A stretch of 64,000 nucleotides of DNA from Penelope pileata (taxonomy: Eukaryota; Chordata; Aves; Galliformes; Cracidae). Made by a program: the position numbers and the translations under genes. Positions 36,880 to 49,915 of this stretch are shown in pieces (positions within the stretch are counted from its first letter, which is position 1; every line of letters starts with the position of its first letter). The stretch is from contig WBMW01005029.1 of the NCBI GenBank assembly GCA_013396635.1, positions 208,090 to 272,089 on the forward strand, read 5' to 3'. The notes below the pieces were generated by a model. That model saw only the letters and a program-made list of their open reading frames with translations. It had not been told where the DNA came from and ran no database searches.

Positions 36880-38195
36880 TGTCTGTGGAGGAGTTTATAG
36901 AACAAATTTACAAAATGAACAGTAGCAAACTGCCAGGACCATATGGTATTTACCCAGGAGATCTAAGGGAAATTGAGGATGAAATAGCTGAATTACTATC
37001 TGTGGTGTACAGTCTCTACTTGCAAACTGCCTCTGTACTAAAGATGTGGAAGGTGGTGATTGCAACAATAACTTCTAAAAAGCATCTCAGTTAGAGATTC
37101 TGGTTTTACAGACCAACGATTTTGATTTCTGAGAAGCAACAGGCAAGGTGGAAAAAATAATTGTAACTTTACACACACTGTGAGAGACTCTGTACTAAGT
37201 GCTACCACTTGGTTAAAAAAAAAAAGAAAAAAAAGAAAGAAAGAAAAAAAGAAAAAAAGAAAAAAAAAGAAAACTGTCTTGGAAATGTAATACATAATTC
37301 TATGAGAAAGCTTGCTTTATGTTCAGTGACAGTCAAAGAGCCAACTACAAAATATGACATTGTTGAGTACTACACTTATTTTTCAGCATATGAGCCTCTT
37401 CTCAAAACACATACTAAGTGTTCTGCTTTTCTGCTTTTTTTTTTTTTATTTCTTCCTTTTTTCCAGTTGTTCTGATAAAAATATTACCTTTATTTTCAAG
37501 CTGCTTACTTTGATATCTTTGGACCATCACAGCAAAAAAAAAAGTTACCCATAAAAGATCAGGAAATTATTACTACAGGACTAGAAAACACAATAGTGTG
37601 TCAAGCTATGTCAGCTTCTTAAGTAGTTACATTTCTGGTCTTCCAACCTCTCATCCCCAGAAGAGACAAGGAACAACTGGAAAAGATTCAGAGAAGAGCA
37701 ATAGCAGTCATCAAAGAGGTGAAATAGTATCCATAAAAGGAACAACTAAATTGTTTTGGACTTTTCAGCCAGGGAAAAAATGCATAATTTTGTACAATTA
37801 CCAGGGCCTGAAAAGGTGAACAGACAAAAGGCTTTTCCCCCTACAAAAGCCAGTGAGAGATCAAATGATAGTTTTTGGGAATAGATTGAAAATAAAATTA
37901 TTTATACTGTGGATATTTCCTACAAGATATTTTGATATTAAAAGTGTTCAAAAAGATTCTGGACAAATTAACAGAGGAAAAGTCTACTAGATACTGTAAG
38001 CATGAAAATAATAATTGTCGTTCAAGAATATGATGAACCACTGGAGACTGAAAAAGTATTGTGGGGAAAAGTAGTGGCATATTCTGTCTTGGCTTTTATA
38101 CCATTACCAAGATACCTGTGATGGGTCACTGCCAAAGAGATATTTAAGCTTCCACATGGACTTTCGATCTTATACAGTAAGGTATCATTATAGTC
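36880..38195 (+). mobile_element. Ancient CR1/L3-like LINE, decayed ORF2 and 3' UTR
   Basis: A heavily mutated non-LTR retrotransposon on the plus strand. The frame at 36879-37094 carries a fragment of CR1-clade reverse transcriptase: KLPGPYGIYPGDLRE stands where CR1 has 'KSPGPDGIHPRVLKE', and LLSVVYSLYLQT...LKMWKVV stands for 'PLSIIF...VPEDWKKA'. In the same frame, after a TAG at 37092-37094, comes YRPTILIS (37107-37130), matching the conserved 'YRPVSLTS'. An A/GAAA tract at 37213-37272 interrupts. Near 37671 LEKIQRRAIAVIK matches the C-terminal '[12 protein letters not shown]'. From 37960 to 38195 the sequence follows the L3-type 3' end: 'ctggacaaatt..agaggaaaagtc', then 'tgggtcactgccaaagag', then 'catggactttcgatcttatacagtaaggta'. 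It is dead: stops, gaps and no full domain. Confidence 0.75.
37213..37272. repeat. A-rich/GAAA simple repeat inside the old LINE
   Basis: About 60 bases of A runs interrupted by single G (AAAG, AAAAAG units) split the remnant reverse transcriptase from the downstream LINE remnant. It may be the tail of a later insertion or a slippage expansion. Confidence 0.85.
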
Positions 38196-41100
38196 TCTCT
38201 TTTACGTGTAGGGATACCCCATATTAAGAAGTTAATTTCTGAAGTCCTTTATGCTCTTGGTGTGTAGGCAGAATCTCAGTCAGAATCTACTTTCTGTTTC
38301 TCTTAGGTATAAGTATGTCTAGATTTTAGGTATGCAGGGAATGACACAGCTACTACTAAGATTTGGCATGAAATAGTCTGAAATAGTAATTTTTTTGTTT
38401 TGTTTTGTATTGATTGAACTCAGCATTGCACTTCTGAGGAAGTGTGTGAAATTCTGTGCAATGATCTTAATGAGAAGAAAAAGCAAAAATAAAACATTAT
38501 AAAAGGTCCATAAGGAAAATCTCTATCCATGAATCTTTAAAGTAAGAGTGAAAAATAAAAGGAGTAAAAAAACTGTATCCTTCCTGTAGCAGGACTTTTT
38601 TTTTCACCAAACAACAAAATTAGATTTCCTCTCAGGCTTAGTAACTGTAAATATCACACAGTTATAAATTCCATAAGGAAATGAATTTATTGATGTAACT
38701 GTTGCCAAATTAGAGCTGATTTTTTTATTTAGAAAGAGATCCATATGTGGCCATTTTCCACAGTTCCTGATGAATGTGGTAGGAAAAAAATGTTCTTTGA
38801 CAATTTTCATTTTACCTGCTGATGAGTATTTGACCTTCATGACAACTCTGCTTTGTAAAGGTAAAAATTGATGTAAAGTATTACCTTCTGCTTGTTGCTT
38901 GAGACCCTACAGGAATTAATTCCACCCTTTTTAGTTTTCAGAAGCAATGTTCAAACAAAAAATCACCCCGACATCGACTGGCAACTTTACTTGCAGTCCC
39001 CAGTTGCTGTGGATCAAATGACTTCACCTTTTCTCCTTGGAGAAAATTTCTACAAAAAAAAAATTGCATAGACTGGTAGTTAGGGATCTATTCATGCAAT
39101 TTAAAATATACACCATTATAGGAAGAATGGGTAGAATTTTTGGGCAGGAAATAGAAAGACAAGATTTTTTACTGCAACCTGAGGCAAATGACTTGTTTAG
39201 CTGTTCCTCTTACTTTTTCCCACTTACTTTTTCCTAGTTTCATATTCATGCTAGCAGAAGTATATTGCCAGTAACACACATACTTCTCTGTTTGCATTAC
39301 AAAAATTCCTGATAGCTATCAGAATGCAGAGACTCTAAATTAGTACAACAATCAATATTGGTCTGGCTGGACCTCCTTGATTCAGGGAGATTTGAATTCA
39401 CTTATCCACAGGACGCTAACTGGTAACCACTATGTTGACCAACGTAAAATCAAAATTGGAAAGCTTTGTATCTTTTATTGAGATTTGAGCAAAACTGGTA
39501 ACAATACACATCAGTGTGGTGATGGGAAGAAAATTTTCTTTTATTTGCTGTACTTCATGTTTTCTGCATTTCAAAGGTGATAAGCAGGTAGGCTTCTCTT
39601 CTGGGACTGGGCTGGGTTCTTCCAGCTGCTTGGAAGATATTCTGAAATCTATCCACTTTCTGAAGAGTCCTTTTTTAATTTTTTTTTCTCCAACTGTAGC
39701 TCCCATCCAGTAGATTTATTGAAGAAAAGCAAATAATAGCAATAGCTCCATTTTGATGGAAAATACCTCTGTGAATCAAGGGATGAAGCTAGCAAAGAGA
39801 AATTCAGTTCATTTTCTTTGTTTTACTGCCAGCTAATGTCTGTGTAACAAGGACAATATTTCTAGATCTAACCCAAGAGTGCTTAATTTCACAGTGATGT
39901 TAGTTTGATTAATTTCATGGCAACTGGCTTTTCAGGTTGCTTTTAAAAGATGAAAAATTCTATGAAAGGTGCATAGTTCTGGCAACTAGCTAATAGGGAA
40001 CAGCGTGCTACAGTCCAAAGTATATGAGCCCTCACTTGCCAATCTAACAGTCGTTCCCTGTTGGTATGATTGGATTATTTCATTGGATTATTTCCCAGAT
40101 GGGCATTAACTTGTTTGTAGGGCACATTCAGTTAAAGGGTCAATGTTTATTAAAGCTGCAGATATTGCATTTGCTCTGAGCATGTAATTAAAACAGCAGA
40201 TTGCTCTCTGTTTTGCCTTTCATACAGTAAGCTATATCATGTAACAGCTCTGGATAATTTTACCACCTGCTTTGACAAGAGCTTTAACGTAGAATATATT
40301 ATAGGCTTCTCATATGAAATGAAACAATATTTTTCCATATAGCTTAGATTTTCAGAGTATGATTCACACTCTAAGCAAGGAAATTCCATAGTGCTTCAAA
40401 GACCTCTGTCTTGGTTTATGGATTTGTTGTACCTTCCTTCCTCCAGTTCCCCACACCTGCTATTGAATTTGTGCATGTGGGATCTTTGGTGAAATAAACG
40501 TGATTTAAGTCTATGATTTTTAAAAAGATGATAATGTACATAGCCATTCTTGCATAAGAGCAAGATACTGATCATATTGTGATTCAATCATATTTTTTAA
40601 TTTGATCAATATTAGTAATACTCATTGTCTTGCAATTGCCTGTCTCTGAAATATAAATTGTGTATATTATCAGGAAGATACAAAATTATTTTTCCTTACC
40701 TATCTTGTCTCATCCAATTCCATTCTGCACTTTTCATTATGTATTTTTATATATAACATTATGTATTGTTTCAGTTCAATGGTGAATGAAATTATGGTTT
40801 TTATACATAATATATTATGTATTATGTATTAGAAATTAATCATTGAGATGAAGCAATCTTTTTATCAGTAATTTTAATAACATTGAGCAGTAAAATATAG
40901 TAGTCTCAAGCATTAAAATGTTATGTTCCCTGCTCCGAAACACTATTTATACCACATAGTCAGTATCCATCAGACCTTTATTCTATCCTAAGAAGAAAGT
41001 GTCAGAGCCGCATCCCAGATTCAGACAAGAAGAAATCTACAGACCTGAAAACTGAAGGCAGAAAGACTTCTTGGTTTTCAAAGAAACCTTTTAACCACAT

Positions 41101-44100
41101 GTCATTAAGAGGCTAGATCTCCTCTAAGCCTCTTCCAATTGTTCTGGCTTATCGCTATTCCAGGAGCTTATCATGTTTAATCATCCTAAAAGAACTCTAA
41201 TCAGTCCTTAGGCTAAAATGCTGAGTTGTCAGTAGAGCTGGACACTTAGTGAGATGTTCCAATTACTTCAACTGACGGCCATGTCAAAAAAAAACATTTA
41301 TAACTCTAGACTTAGAATAGATGAAGTGTCATTGAAAATCGAGGTCCATCTTTTGTTCTGAGGTGGACAAACAAGTTAGGTCTGAAAGCAATTCTTAGTA
41401 GTCTTGAATCATATAAGATGGTCTGGATCTGCAATATAGGCCTGGATCAACAGAATTCTAGGATGATGCTTTGCACTAAGTTTTTACTCAAGAGATGTCC
41501 TTCAGAACTGATCATATTGTTCATCCTAGGAGTATAGGAATTCTTAAGGACTTCTGATGCAAGTTCTTCACTTGCTGAGGTCTGTGGCCTTGACAGCTCT
41601 CAATATTCTTGCAGTTTTTCTCTTCTTGTCCTGTGTAGTAGTGCTTCAGTACTCTGAAAATAGCTGCGCTGTAATCCTGACTCTAGTAATGCATGAGACA
41701 CTGGACTGAAGCCCTCTGTATGGCCAAGTTATGGGGAGATTGATAATTTGTTTTCATTTGTGTGATAGATTTTGAGAGCATAGGAAAGTATGATGTTTAA
41801 ATGATTTGAATAGTTATTTTAGAGCCTGATTATCACGTTTCATGAATGAAACTGTTAAATGGAAGCTCAGGTTGAGTTTATCTGCAATAACTCAAGCAGA
41901 TATATTTTATTTTGTAGTAACTTATTTGGTTTTGTATGATTTCTATTCTTAATGGATGAAGGTTGAGACCACAATGGCAAGGCATGTGATCAACATGATT
42001 AGAAAGATGGTGGGAACATTTGTTTGCTATTTTTTTAATTCAACTGACCACCTATAGTAACCAGACTCCGAATTTATTTATCCGTTTGCAGTTTATCATG
42101 TAAAAGCAGCACCACTGATCTAGAAAAGAAGGCCATGCACTTACGTTTCCCTTGCTCTAGCTTCTGCACCAGGTTAAGAACTGTGGAGCCTTGGGAAAGA
42201 TGTTTTCTTCCTGAAAACTTCTGAAAATCTACGTGGGTGAGTTGCTTGCAATGTGTGAATGAGAGAGGCGAGGACTCAACAGCATGAGTGTAGAATGAGG
42301 AGACATCCATGAAAATCAGGCAAAAGACGCCTCACTGGGCCTTAACAGTGCTACAAAACAATATTTTTCTGGAGAGCAAGTGGAGACAGTGAAATTTGTT
42401 GCAATCCAGTAAGTCTCTGATTTGCAGGACTGAGGGTGATTCTGAAGGATAGCGTTAGCCCTATGATGACACCTGTGACAGAGGAGAAATTTCTTTATTA
42501 ATCTTCTATTTCTGTTCTGCTTCACTGTACTTGTTTGTTTGAGTTCCTGTGTCCAATAAGATAGCTTTTGGAAATCAGTAGTCCAGGAGTTCTGGGAACA
42601 ATCACAAAAAGTTTGACTGAACTTTAAAATTTGACCCAGTTCATGTTCCCATCACACCATTCTTACTAAAACTTTCTCCTGAAGTGTAATTAGCAAGTCT
42701 GAATGGATGAGATTAGTACTGCCTAATAAAACTGATAACTTAATGACTGCTCTGTGTTCCCATCTGATGCCTCAGCTGGCAAGACATTCCTTTCTGTAGC
42801 CATCATTCCTCAGATTAGTTATCAGCTGATTAAGTCTCAGGAAAGCCCTTGTATCCTACAGATTGGGTGCTAGCCATGCACCCTGCAAGCAGGTGTGGGA
42901 TCAGATATTTTCTGTTGGTGAGAGGGTTATGCCTTTGCAACTGTTCAGATCATTGTAAGTGGTAGTACCAGAGATGTAAGTCACAGATGGTGACAAGGGG
43001 TTGCAGCTGTCTGCACGAGGCTTAGTATCCCTGAAGCAGCTGCACTGGGAATGTGGTAGACGTAGCATGGCTTATGTGTGCTGAGTGCTCTTCTTTAATC
43101 CTTCTGCCTTCACCTTATCTTCGCTCATTACTTTATTATTACACATTGTGAGCATTGCTGAAGTACTAACTATATGGCAACTTGTTGACACAGCCTGTAG
43201 TCCTGTGGTCTCTGTGTTCCTGGCATAAGGTAGACTACACTCATCACTAATGTTTTTTGTTCTTGTTGTTTTGTTTCTGGTTTGTTTTCCAATCTGAATT
43301 TGAGAAATTTTATGCTCATTTTTAACTATGGGTGTCCAGTTCCTTGTGTAAATAGCATTTTAAATAGTAATCCATGACATCAATTTTAATGATTGAACTC
43401 AGGCCCTTTTAGATCTATCACTGAGGTCAGAAGACAAGTGTAAAAGATAAGCTTGATAGAATACTTAAGTTTGAGCTACTATTTAAATTACGTTCAGTTT
43501 TGTAGAAAGAAAAATTAGTGCTATCCTTACATCCTTTTACTCTCTCTTCTACAGCACTCTTTGCATTCCTTTTTTCTTCCTTTGTTTTTCCTTTTTCCAG
43601 CCACTTCCAAACTGTTTCTCAAATTTCTTGTTCCATCCTCTTTCCCATTTCATGTATTTATTTGACCAGCTATTAAGAAATCCTTTATCTTTTAACATTC
43701 TATGTTCCATCATTAGCACTGTAGTGTCAGCAAAAGAAGTGTACAGTAAAACTTGTGGTCTTGGAGCAAATCTTTTTCTGCATCCATGCAGAATTTGGAT
43801 TAGTAGTCACATTATGTCCAAAGACTGCCTAATCTCCCAGCAGTGTATTTCACACTCTGGAGGGAACTGGATATTGTTCCAGCAGTCTCTTGATTCTGGG
43901 GGAACAGACAAACTAATCAGATTTCCCATATGAAGAACTTCACAGGGATACTTTACTTACATCTTGGAGCACCCAAGGAGCAACAGAGGCACAGTACAGT
44001 GTCATCTCAGCATTACCTTTACCCAGCTCCAGCCTGGCTGGAGTTTGCTAGCAGGTACCTAAGCAGATATAAACCATTCCCAAACGGGGAATTCTGCAGG

Positions 44101-46090
44101 GATATCAGCTTTGGTTCTGGCTTATGGTGCAAAAGACTCTCAGTGATGTTAATTGAAAGAGGACTTCCCATTTTAAGATCTTTTTGCATTGGCCTTGAGG
44201 CTGCAAGGCAATGACTGTTTAGGCCTAGCGTGTAGCTTTACATCAGTGTCATAGGAGAGGTCAGGAAGAGGAACAGATAAGGATGCACAGAGAAATAGTA
44301 TTTACTCATAATAGTATTTATTTTTCAAATTCCTTTGGAAAACAAAAAAGATTAAATATGATAGCAATAATTCTAGAAAAAAGAGATTTTAAGTTATTAT
44401 TTTAAATGTTTTGAATTCAGAAGAGGTATGGGGAAGTGAAAGAAATGAAAACTTCACAAACAATACATCAACTTGCATTGACAAGAAGAGCTTGGCTTGT
44501 GCAAAGCTATGGAATATGTTCACAGGCAATGTTATTCTTACATCAGCTGTTCTTCTCTCCTTTTCCTTCCTCTTCTCTCCTCTTCTTCTCCTTTCTATGA
44601 TCTTTCCTTCTCATATCACTTGCTCTCAATTCCTCACTTTTAGCTTATTCTCATGTCCCTTTTTCTCTTTCTTTGCCCTTTTGTCTTTTTGTTGCACTTG
44701 CTCCATTTTCAGTTTCTCCCCTATGTGCCTCCTTCCCTATAAATATAATTACACAGCTATTTCATTTCCTCTAATCTCTTTACATTTCCATCTTAAAAGA
44801 CAAAAAAAAAAGTTAAATGTTAAAGGCAGCTTTCAGTTAAATATTTATGCTGTATAGTGGGTTTCTCATTGTGCTACATACCTTCATATTATTATGATAT
44901 GAACCAACAGAGAAAGTAAGCATGAAGGAAAAAAAAAGGAGTGTTGACTGTCAGAATCACTGTGAAGGCATGTCCTTCTATGCTCCAACTATTGGGCTTG
45001 AAATTGTAAAATAGATATTTGGGTATTTCCCTCCCTCAAAGAGGCAACGTGAAAACAAATATATTGGAAGAGTGACGATATTAAAAAAAAAAAAGTAATG
45101 ACACCATATAAGAAAAAAAAATAGTTAACTTCAAAGCGGCAACTGCTTGACAAATGTTCAAGAAGTGGACAAAAATGCTTCAGTGGTTTATAAACTATAC
45201 ATTTTCAAATTCGTTACCTGTTACTAGACAACGCAATAATTTTTCCAACAATTTATTTTCCATATATGCTCTGGGGACAAGTAAATCACAGCATACTAGC
45301 AAAATAGGTTTGAATTACACTTCCCTTCCTAGTGAATTTTGGAAGATAAACATTTCCTAATACCAATATATTTTCCAGGTTATTGATAATAATGAAGAAG
45401 AAATGATTTCTAGAAATCAGCTATCAGTTTTTAAAATTTTCTGAAAAGACATACTAAATATTTGATACTCGATTTAATGAAACATTGTCAGGACATCAGA
45501 TTTGTTTCATTTTTGTACAGCCATATTTTCAGAGCAAACCTTTAATGCATGGTGAATTTCTTACATATAGTTTAGAATTCGTTTTACAATAAAAATGAAG
45601 TGAATAATCAAAGATGAAGATTTAATAAAGTAGCATAGCCTCAAGAACTCTTTTCAATAGCTTTTCTGGCATCTCTCTAACATATCAGTCGCGTGAACAG
45701 GGAAAACGTTTATCTCACTGCTGAAAAAAGAGAAAAGATGTGATAATGAGGAAAATAACCTCCAGTTATAAAGTGACAGCCAAGCTTTGGTATAAAAGTA
45801 AATTAAGCGTTGGTAATGGACTGTAGACAGTAGAGCCTCAGCCCGCTGAAGCCAATGATTACAGCCCCATTGAGTCAATAGGAGCCAGGTTTTCACCGTA
45901 ACTTCAGATTTAAACTTTTGCAAACTTTCTTAAATAAACTCTTGAAGTTTCTCATCTTCCCTGCAACAGATACATCCCCCATTTTAGTTTATTTCATCCT
46001 CCATTTTAATTTTAGGGTAATCTGATTGGCTTTAATCTGCATAACTATTCAGGACGAGGAATCCAGGATCTGACATCTTCATTGCTATCC
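38196..46090. other. Gene-free AT-rich stretch
   Basis: No gene is supported. A weak MIR-like core lies near 39168-39235. A TATGTATTATGTATT-rich patch lies near 40740-40830. A pyrimidine-rich stretch at about 44557-44700 creates the 148-codon Ser/Phe/Leu-rich frame at 44411-44857, which I take as compositional. Around 45840-45910 the phrase CCATTGAGTCAATAGGAGCCAGG looks like a fragment of an old amniote repeat, too short to name. Confidence 0.45.
39168..39235 (+). repeat. Possible MIR-type SINE core fragment
   Basis: CTGAGGCAAATGACTT, TAGCTGTTCCTC and CTTTTTCCC follow the order and spacing of the MIR core ('cttgggcaagtcacttaacctctctgtgcctcagtttcccc'). Similarity is moderate and confined to about 65 bases, so this is a low-confidence call. 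Confidence 0.3.
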
Positions 46091-46808
46091 GGTCTTGTTC
46101 AATATCTTCGTCAACGACCTTGATGAGGGGATAGTGTCCACCCTCAGCAAGTTTGCTGATGACACAAAACTGGGAGGAGTGGCTGACATGCCAGAGGCCT
46201 GTGCTGCCATTCAGCAAGACCTGGACAGGCTGGAGAGTTGGGCAGAGAGGAACCTGATGAGGTTCAACAAAAGCAAGGGTAGAGTCTTGCACCTGGGGAG
46301 GAATAACCGCATGCACCAGTACAGGCTGGGAGATGACCTGCTGGAGAGATGCTCTACAGAGAGGGACCTGGGGGTCCTGGTAGATGACAGGTTGGCCATG
46401 AGCCAGCAGTGTGCCCTGGTGGCTAAGAAGGCCAATGGGATCCTAGGTGCATTAAAAAGAGTATTGCCAGCAGGTCGAGGGAGGTGATCCTCCCCCTCTA
46501 CTCTGCCCTGGTCAGGCCTCAGCTGGAGTACTGTATCCAGTTCTGGGCTCCCCTGTATCAGAAAGACAGGGACCTCCTGGAAAGAGTCCAGCGGAGGGCC
46601 ACAAAGATGATANTGTGATTCTGTGCGGGTGACGGAGCACTGGCACAGGCTGCCCAGGGGGTTGTGGAGTCTCCTTCCCTGGAGAGATTCAAGACCTGTC
46701 TGGATGCCTACCTGTGCAACCTGCTGTAGAGAACCTGCTTTGGCTGGGGGGTTGGACTCGATGATCTCTCGAGGTCCCTTCCAACCCCTGCAATTCTGTG
46801 ATTCTGTG
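46091..46808 (+). mobile_element. CR1 LINE, 5'-truncated, RT C-terminal part and 3' UTR
   Basis: A relatively young CR1 copy. The frame 46095-46487 encodes the C-terminal half of the CR1 reverse transcriptase. It starts at [13 protein letters not shown] and carries the polymerase FADDTKLGG box near 46160-46185 (the catalytic Asp-Asp) and the later [16 protein letters not shown] region. A one-base indel near 46465 shifts the frame. The next frame continues with [20 protein letters not shown] and [13 protein letters not shown] up to about 46612. There an N at 46613 joins directly to GTGCGGGTGACGGAGCACTGG of the 3' region, skipping the middle that CR1 normally has. It ends with CCCTTCCAACCCCTGCA and ATTCTGTG ATTCTGTG ATT. 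It is nonfunctional: truncated, frameshifted and internally shortened. Confidence 0.95.
46613..46613. other. Single ambiguous base at a probable assembly junction
   Basis: One N stands exactly where the CR1 copy jumps from the end of its coding region (CCACAAAGATGATA) to its 3' UTR (GTGCGGGTGACGG). This suggests a collapsed or misjoined assembly, not a simple miscall. Confidence 0.7.
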
Positions 46809-46818
46809 ATTGCTATCC

Positions 46819-49800
46819 CTGTAAAATGGGAGAAGCATTGTGAACAATGCTTGTGTTATTCTTCCTGAAAAAAAACAGGATCCTTTACTTGTACCTCTGC
46901 TAGCACAAATGAAGCAAGACTGTTTGAAAGTGTTTTATTTCAGCAAGTAATATACTCCTTAGCATAATCACAACTGTTGATTTTTTGGTTTCAGAATTAA
47001 TTTTGATAAAGCACCATGAAATATTACAATGAATAATCCAGGAGTGGCCAAATAATAGATTAACAATATTTAGTCAGTCTTTTACTTTTCTAGCTTCAGT
47101 GGTTCTAATGATTTATAGTATAAATTTAATGGGAAAAAAAAAAAAACAGCTTATATTCATTATACAGCTAAATGCAGAGCCTCCTGGTTTGCAATTCAGA
47201 ATAATTCCATCTTTCCTAGATCCTCTGAACGTATTCTGTAGATGGTATTTTAATGTCTAATGTAGAGAGTTACAAGTATTTTGTGTACATTTTTTTGCAG
47301 GTTTTGCCTTGGAAAGCATTCAGAAATAAATCTATAACTAAAAATCTGAAGTTGTGTGTTTTAGGAAGTGAATTTCAGTGAGTCAGCTTTATATGATGAA
47401 TATGTATTTTTGTTTTTACCATATGCTGAGTACCATATTTAGGCTTGAACTGTATCTTTGCCTTTCTGAGTTGAAAGGTTCATTTAGTCTTGTTGACCCT
47501 GAAGGCAGTTTCTCCTGAAGATGCCTGGCCAAGGCCTTAACGGAGGCATACAGCTTTTGTGTCCCGCAACAATGTCACACTTCAAAATAACTGAGAGCTG
47601 GTTACAAAAAAGGAATCTTGAGCTACACTTTCTTATTCTAGTGGTCTCTGCTAAGTGAGTCCTCAACGCTTCTCACTTGGATTATGTTTCTTTCACTTTT
47701 GTGCACTTACAGTTATATTTACTTGTTAATCATAGCCTCTGCTGTACCCTAATGTTAACTGATTAAGTGATTTAACAAGGGCAATAAGACTACTTAGAAA
47801 TCATGAATTATCTCCCTTTGTAGGAAAGAGTGTGCCTACATGAGAGAACGTGACTGTGGGGGAAATTATCATCTTTGGCTTGAAAGGGTAGGCATTAGTT
47901 TCCTGAAAAGGCTGAGAGAAGAGTGTCCAGCTAAAACTAGTTTTGAATTACAGTGATAAGCCAGGGAATTCCTAAAATTGCCATACAAATAAACTGTGTA
48001 TCCTACTTCCAAGATTTCCTCAGTAGCAAATGCATTGAGGCAATTCCAAGAATTTCTAAAATGTCAGAGACGTAACACATTAAATATGAGTAGGATATGG
48101 GAAAAATGGTTAATTGTTTGTGGAGAGTTGTTAAGTAAACTAGCTGAAAGAATTCTTATAAGAATCTTTGACTCCCTCCTTCTGTCCTCAGAGATTTATA
48201 CAGGATAAATACAAGAAATAATGTTTCTGCATACTGTTCCTATTTGTTTATCTGTGAAACTTCTCCACACAAAAAATAATGATATCCGTTCATTGACATC
48301 ATCTAAGTAATAATATCTTCCTGACTGTGTCAGAGGGCTAATAGCAAGCTTTCAGCTACTTTACTGAGTACCATCTTTGACATGCTACATAACAATGAAA
48401 GGACTTTTTAAAAAAATACAAAACTTCTATTTGTTCCACTACAAATGTCGGTATCAATAAACTAAACTATTGAGAATTTAAGATCAATGCAGAATTTGAT
48501 CCATTGTACCAAAGAAACAATTCAAATGCTGAGAGACTTCACCAATTACTGCCTCAGTTTTCTTAATACTTTTGTAATTGTACAATGTGTCTCTTTAAAT
48601 AATGATTTCATCACTGTTCTACACATGACAAGTGTACATTAGGAGACAGAGAGAGGAACAGGTAGACGTACAAGGTTTATCAGAACTTCTCTTTTAAGTT
48701 TGATTGCTTGTTATTTATCGTTCAGCAAATTAGCCTTGAGAGGTCACTGTTGCTCGTGCAAGACAGAAGCATTCGTGCTAAGATACTACATAGAAAAACA
48801 GTTTAGTTAGGTAGCTACTACTATACTTTTTACTCTGTGATCCAGTCTTACGTTAACATACAAAGATTTTTTTCCTATAATGGAGTAGAAGGTTATGTGA
48901 AATTGTTCAAAATGAAAATGTAAACTTTCTTCTTTCAAGCCATTACTTTAATTATCTAACATAACAGATTTAGTACAACAAGATTATATGTATTCATTAA
49001 AGTACTCTGATTAGATTGCTTCTTGTCATAATGTTTTATCCCTAAAGTGTAATACATTGTGATGTTGATCTTTTTTATTAAGCTGATATCTTCTAAAGTT
49101 AAGATCTAGCAAGTTGTACAGGAAGTTAACTGATGGGCTGTTTATTGCACTTGATTTACTTCATTGAGCTTTTAATATCAGCAGATAAAATAAAAAGATC
49201 AAAGAAATTTCCTGCCTAAGAGGGAAAGTGAACTGCATATTAACTTTTTCATGCTACCAGTGAGACTTCTTGTAACCCAACCAATAGAACAACTGCACTG
49301 CAGAGGCATGAATCTTCAGAATTAGACTTGCAGAAAAGCTGCAGTCATCAGCTACAGCTTGTTTTAGAACAAATTTCCCTTCTCCATGACTGTGAGTTGT
49401 TAGAATGCCCCTTTTACTCTGACCATGCCCATTTGAACTCATGATAAAAGCAAGCTTTCAAAGCTGTGGTAAGCTGAGTTCTCTTTTTACTTACTCACTT
49501 TAAAAACAAGTGGTGGAGCTAGTCTTACTTCAGATATGAAATTCACTGATTTGTTCTGTTCACAGGTTGAATTATATTCTGCCAATACCGTGAAATCATA
49601 TTTTATCAGTTTGCAAAGGCAGCTCTCTCAAACTCATGTATCATAACCCGTAAGCCAGATTTGATATCTTTGAGACTGAGCAGTATCTAATTTTGTGAGA
49701 AATTCTGGTGAAGTTGGTGGCATCCCTTGCAGTAACCTTTTTAGAATGTGCATATCATGCATTAACAAAAAACATATAGGATTATTTTAACATTAATTCT

Positions 49801-49915
49801 GAACCATCTGAAATGACAGTCTTCCTCTCAACATTTTAAATATGGGTCATTTTGTACATTTTGGTTATGAAGATTATTTTTCAGTTTGGTTAGAGCTGCA
49901 TACTTTTACAAATTA
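46819..49915. other. Gene-free AT-rich stretch downstream of the transporter
   Basis: No gene is identified. Part of it may be 3' UTR of the minus-strand transporter. The nearest canonical polyadenylation signals on that strand (AATAAA) are at 49141-49146 and 49074-49079, about 0.9 kb past the stop. A 70-codon plus frame at 47996-48208 is not recognised and has no splice or promoter support. Confidence 0.45.
49141..49146 (-). terminator. Candidate polyadenylation signal for the SLC32-like gene
   Basis: AATAAA on the minus strand is the first canonical hexamer found downstream of the stop codon at 50044. It would give a 3' UTR of about 0.9 kb. A second lies at 49074-49079. Chance hexamers are common in AT-rich DNA, so transcript data are needed. 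Confidence 0.25.

Noticed and set aside
44411..44857. 148-codon Ser/Phe/Leu-rich frame
   Set aside because: The middle is a pyrimidine-rich tract giving low-complexity residues. It has no domain, promoter or splice support.
46211..46435. 74-codon minus-strand frame
   Set aside because: It is antisense to the CR1 reverse transcriptase coding region.
47996..48208. 70-codon plus-strand frame with protein-like composition
   Set aside because: No homologue is recognised. There is no good splice site, promoter or start context.
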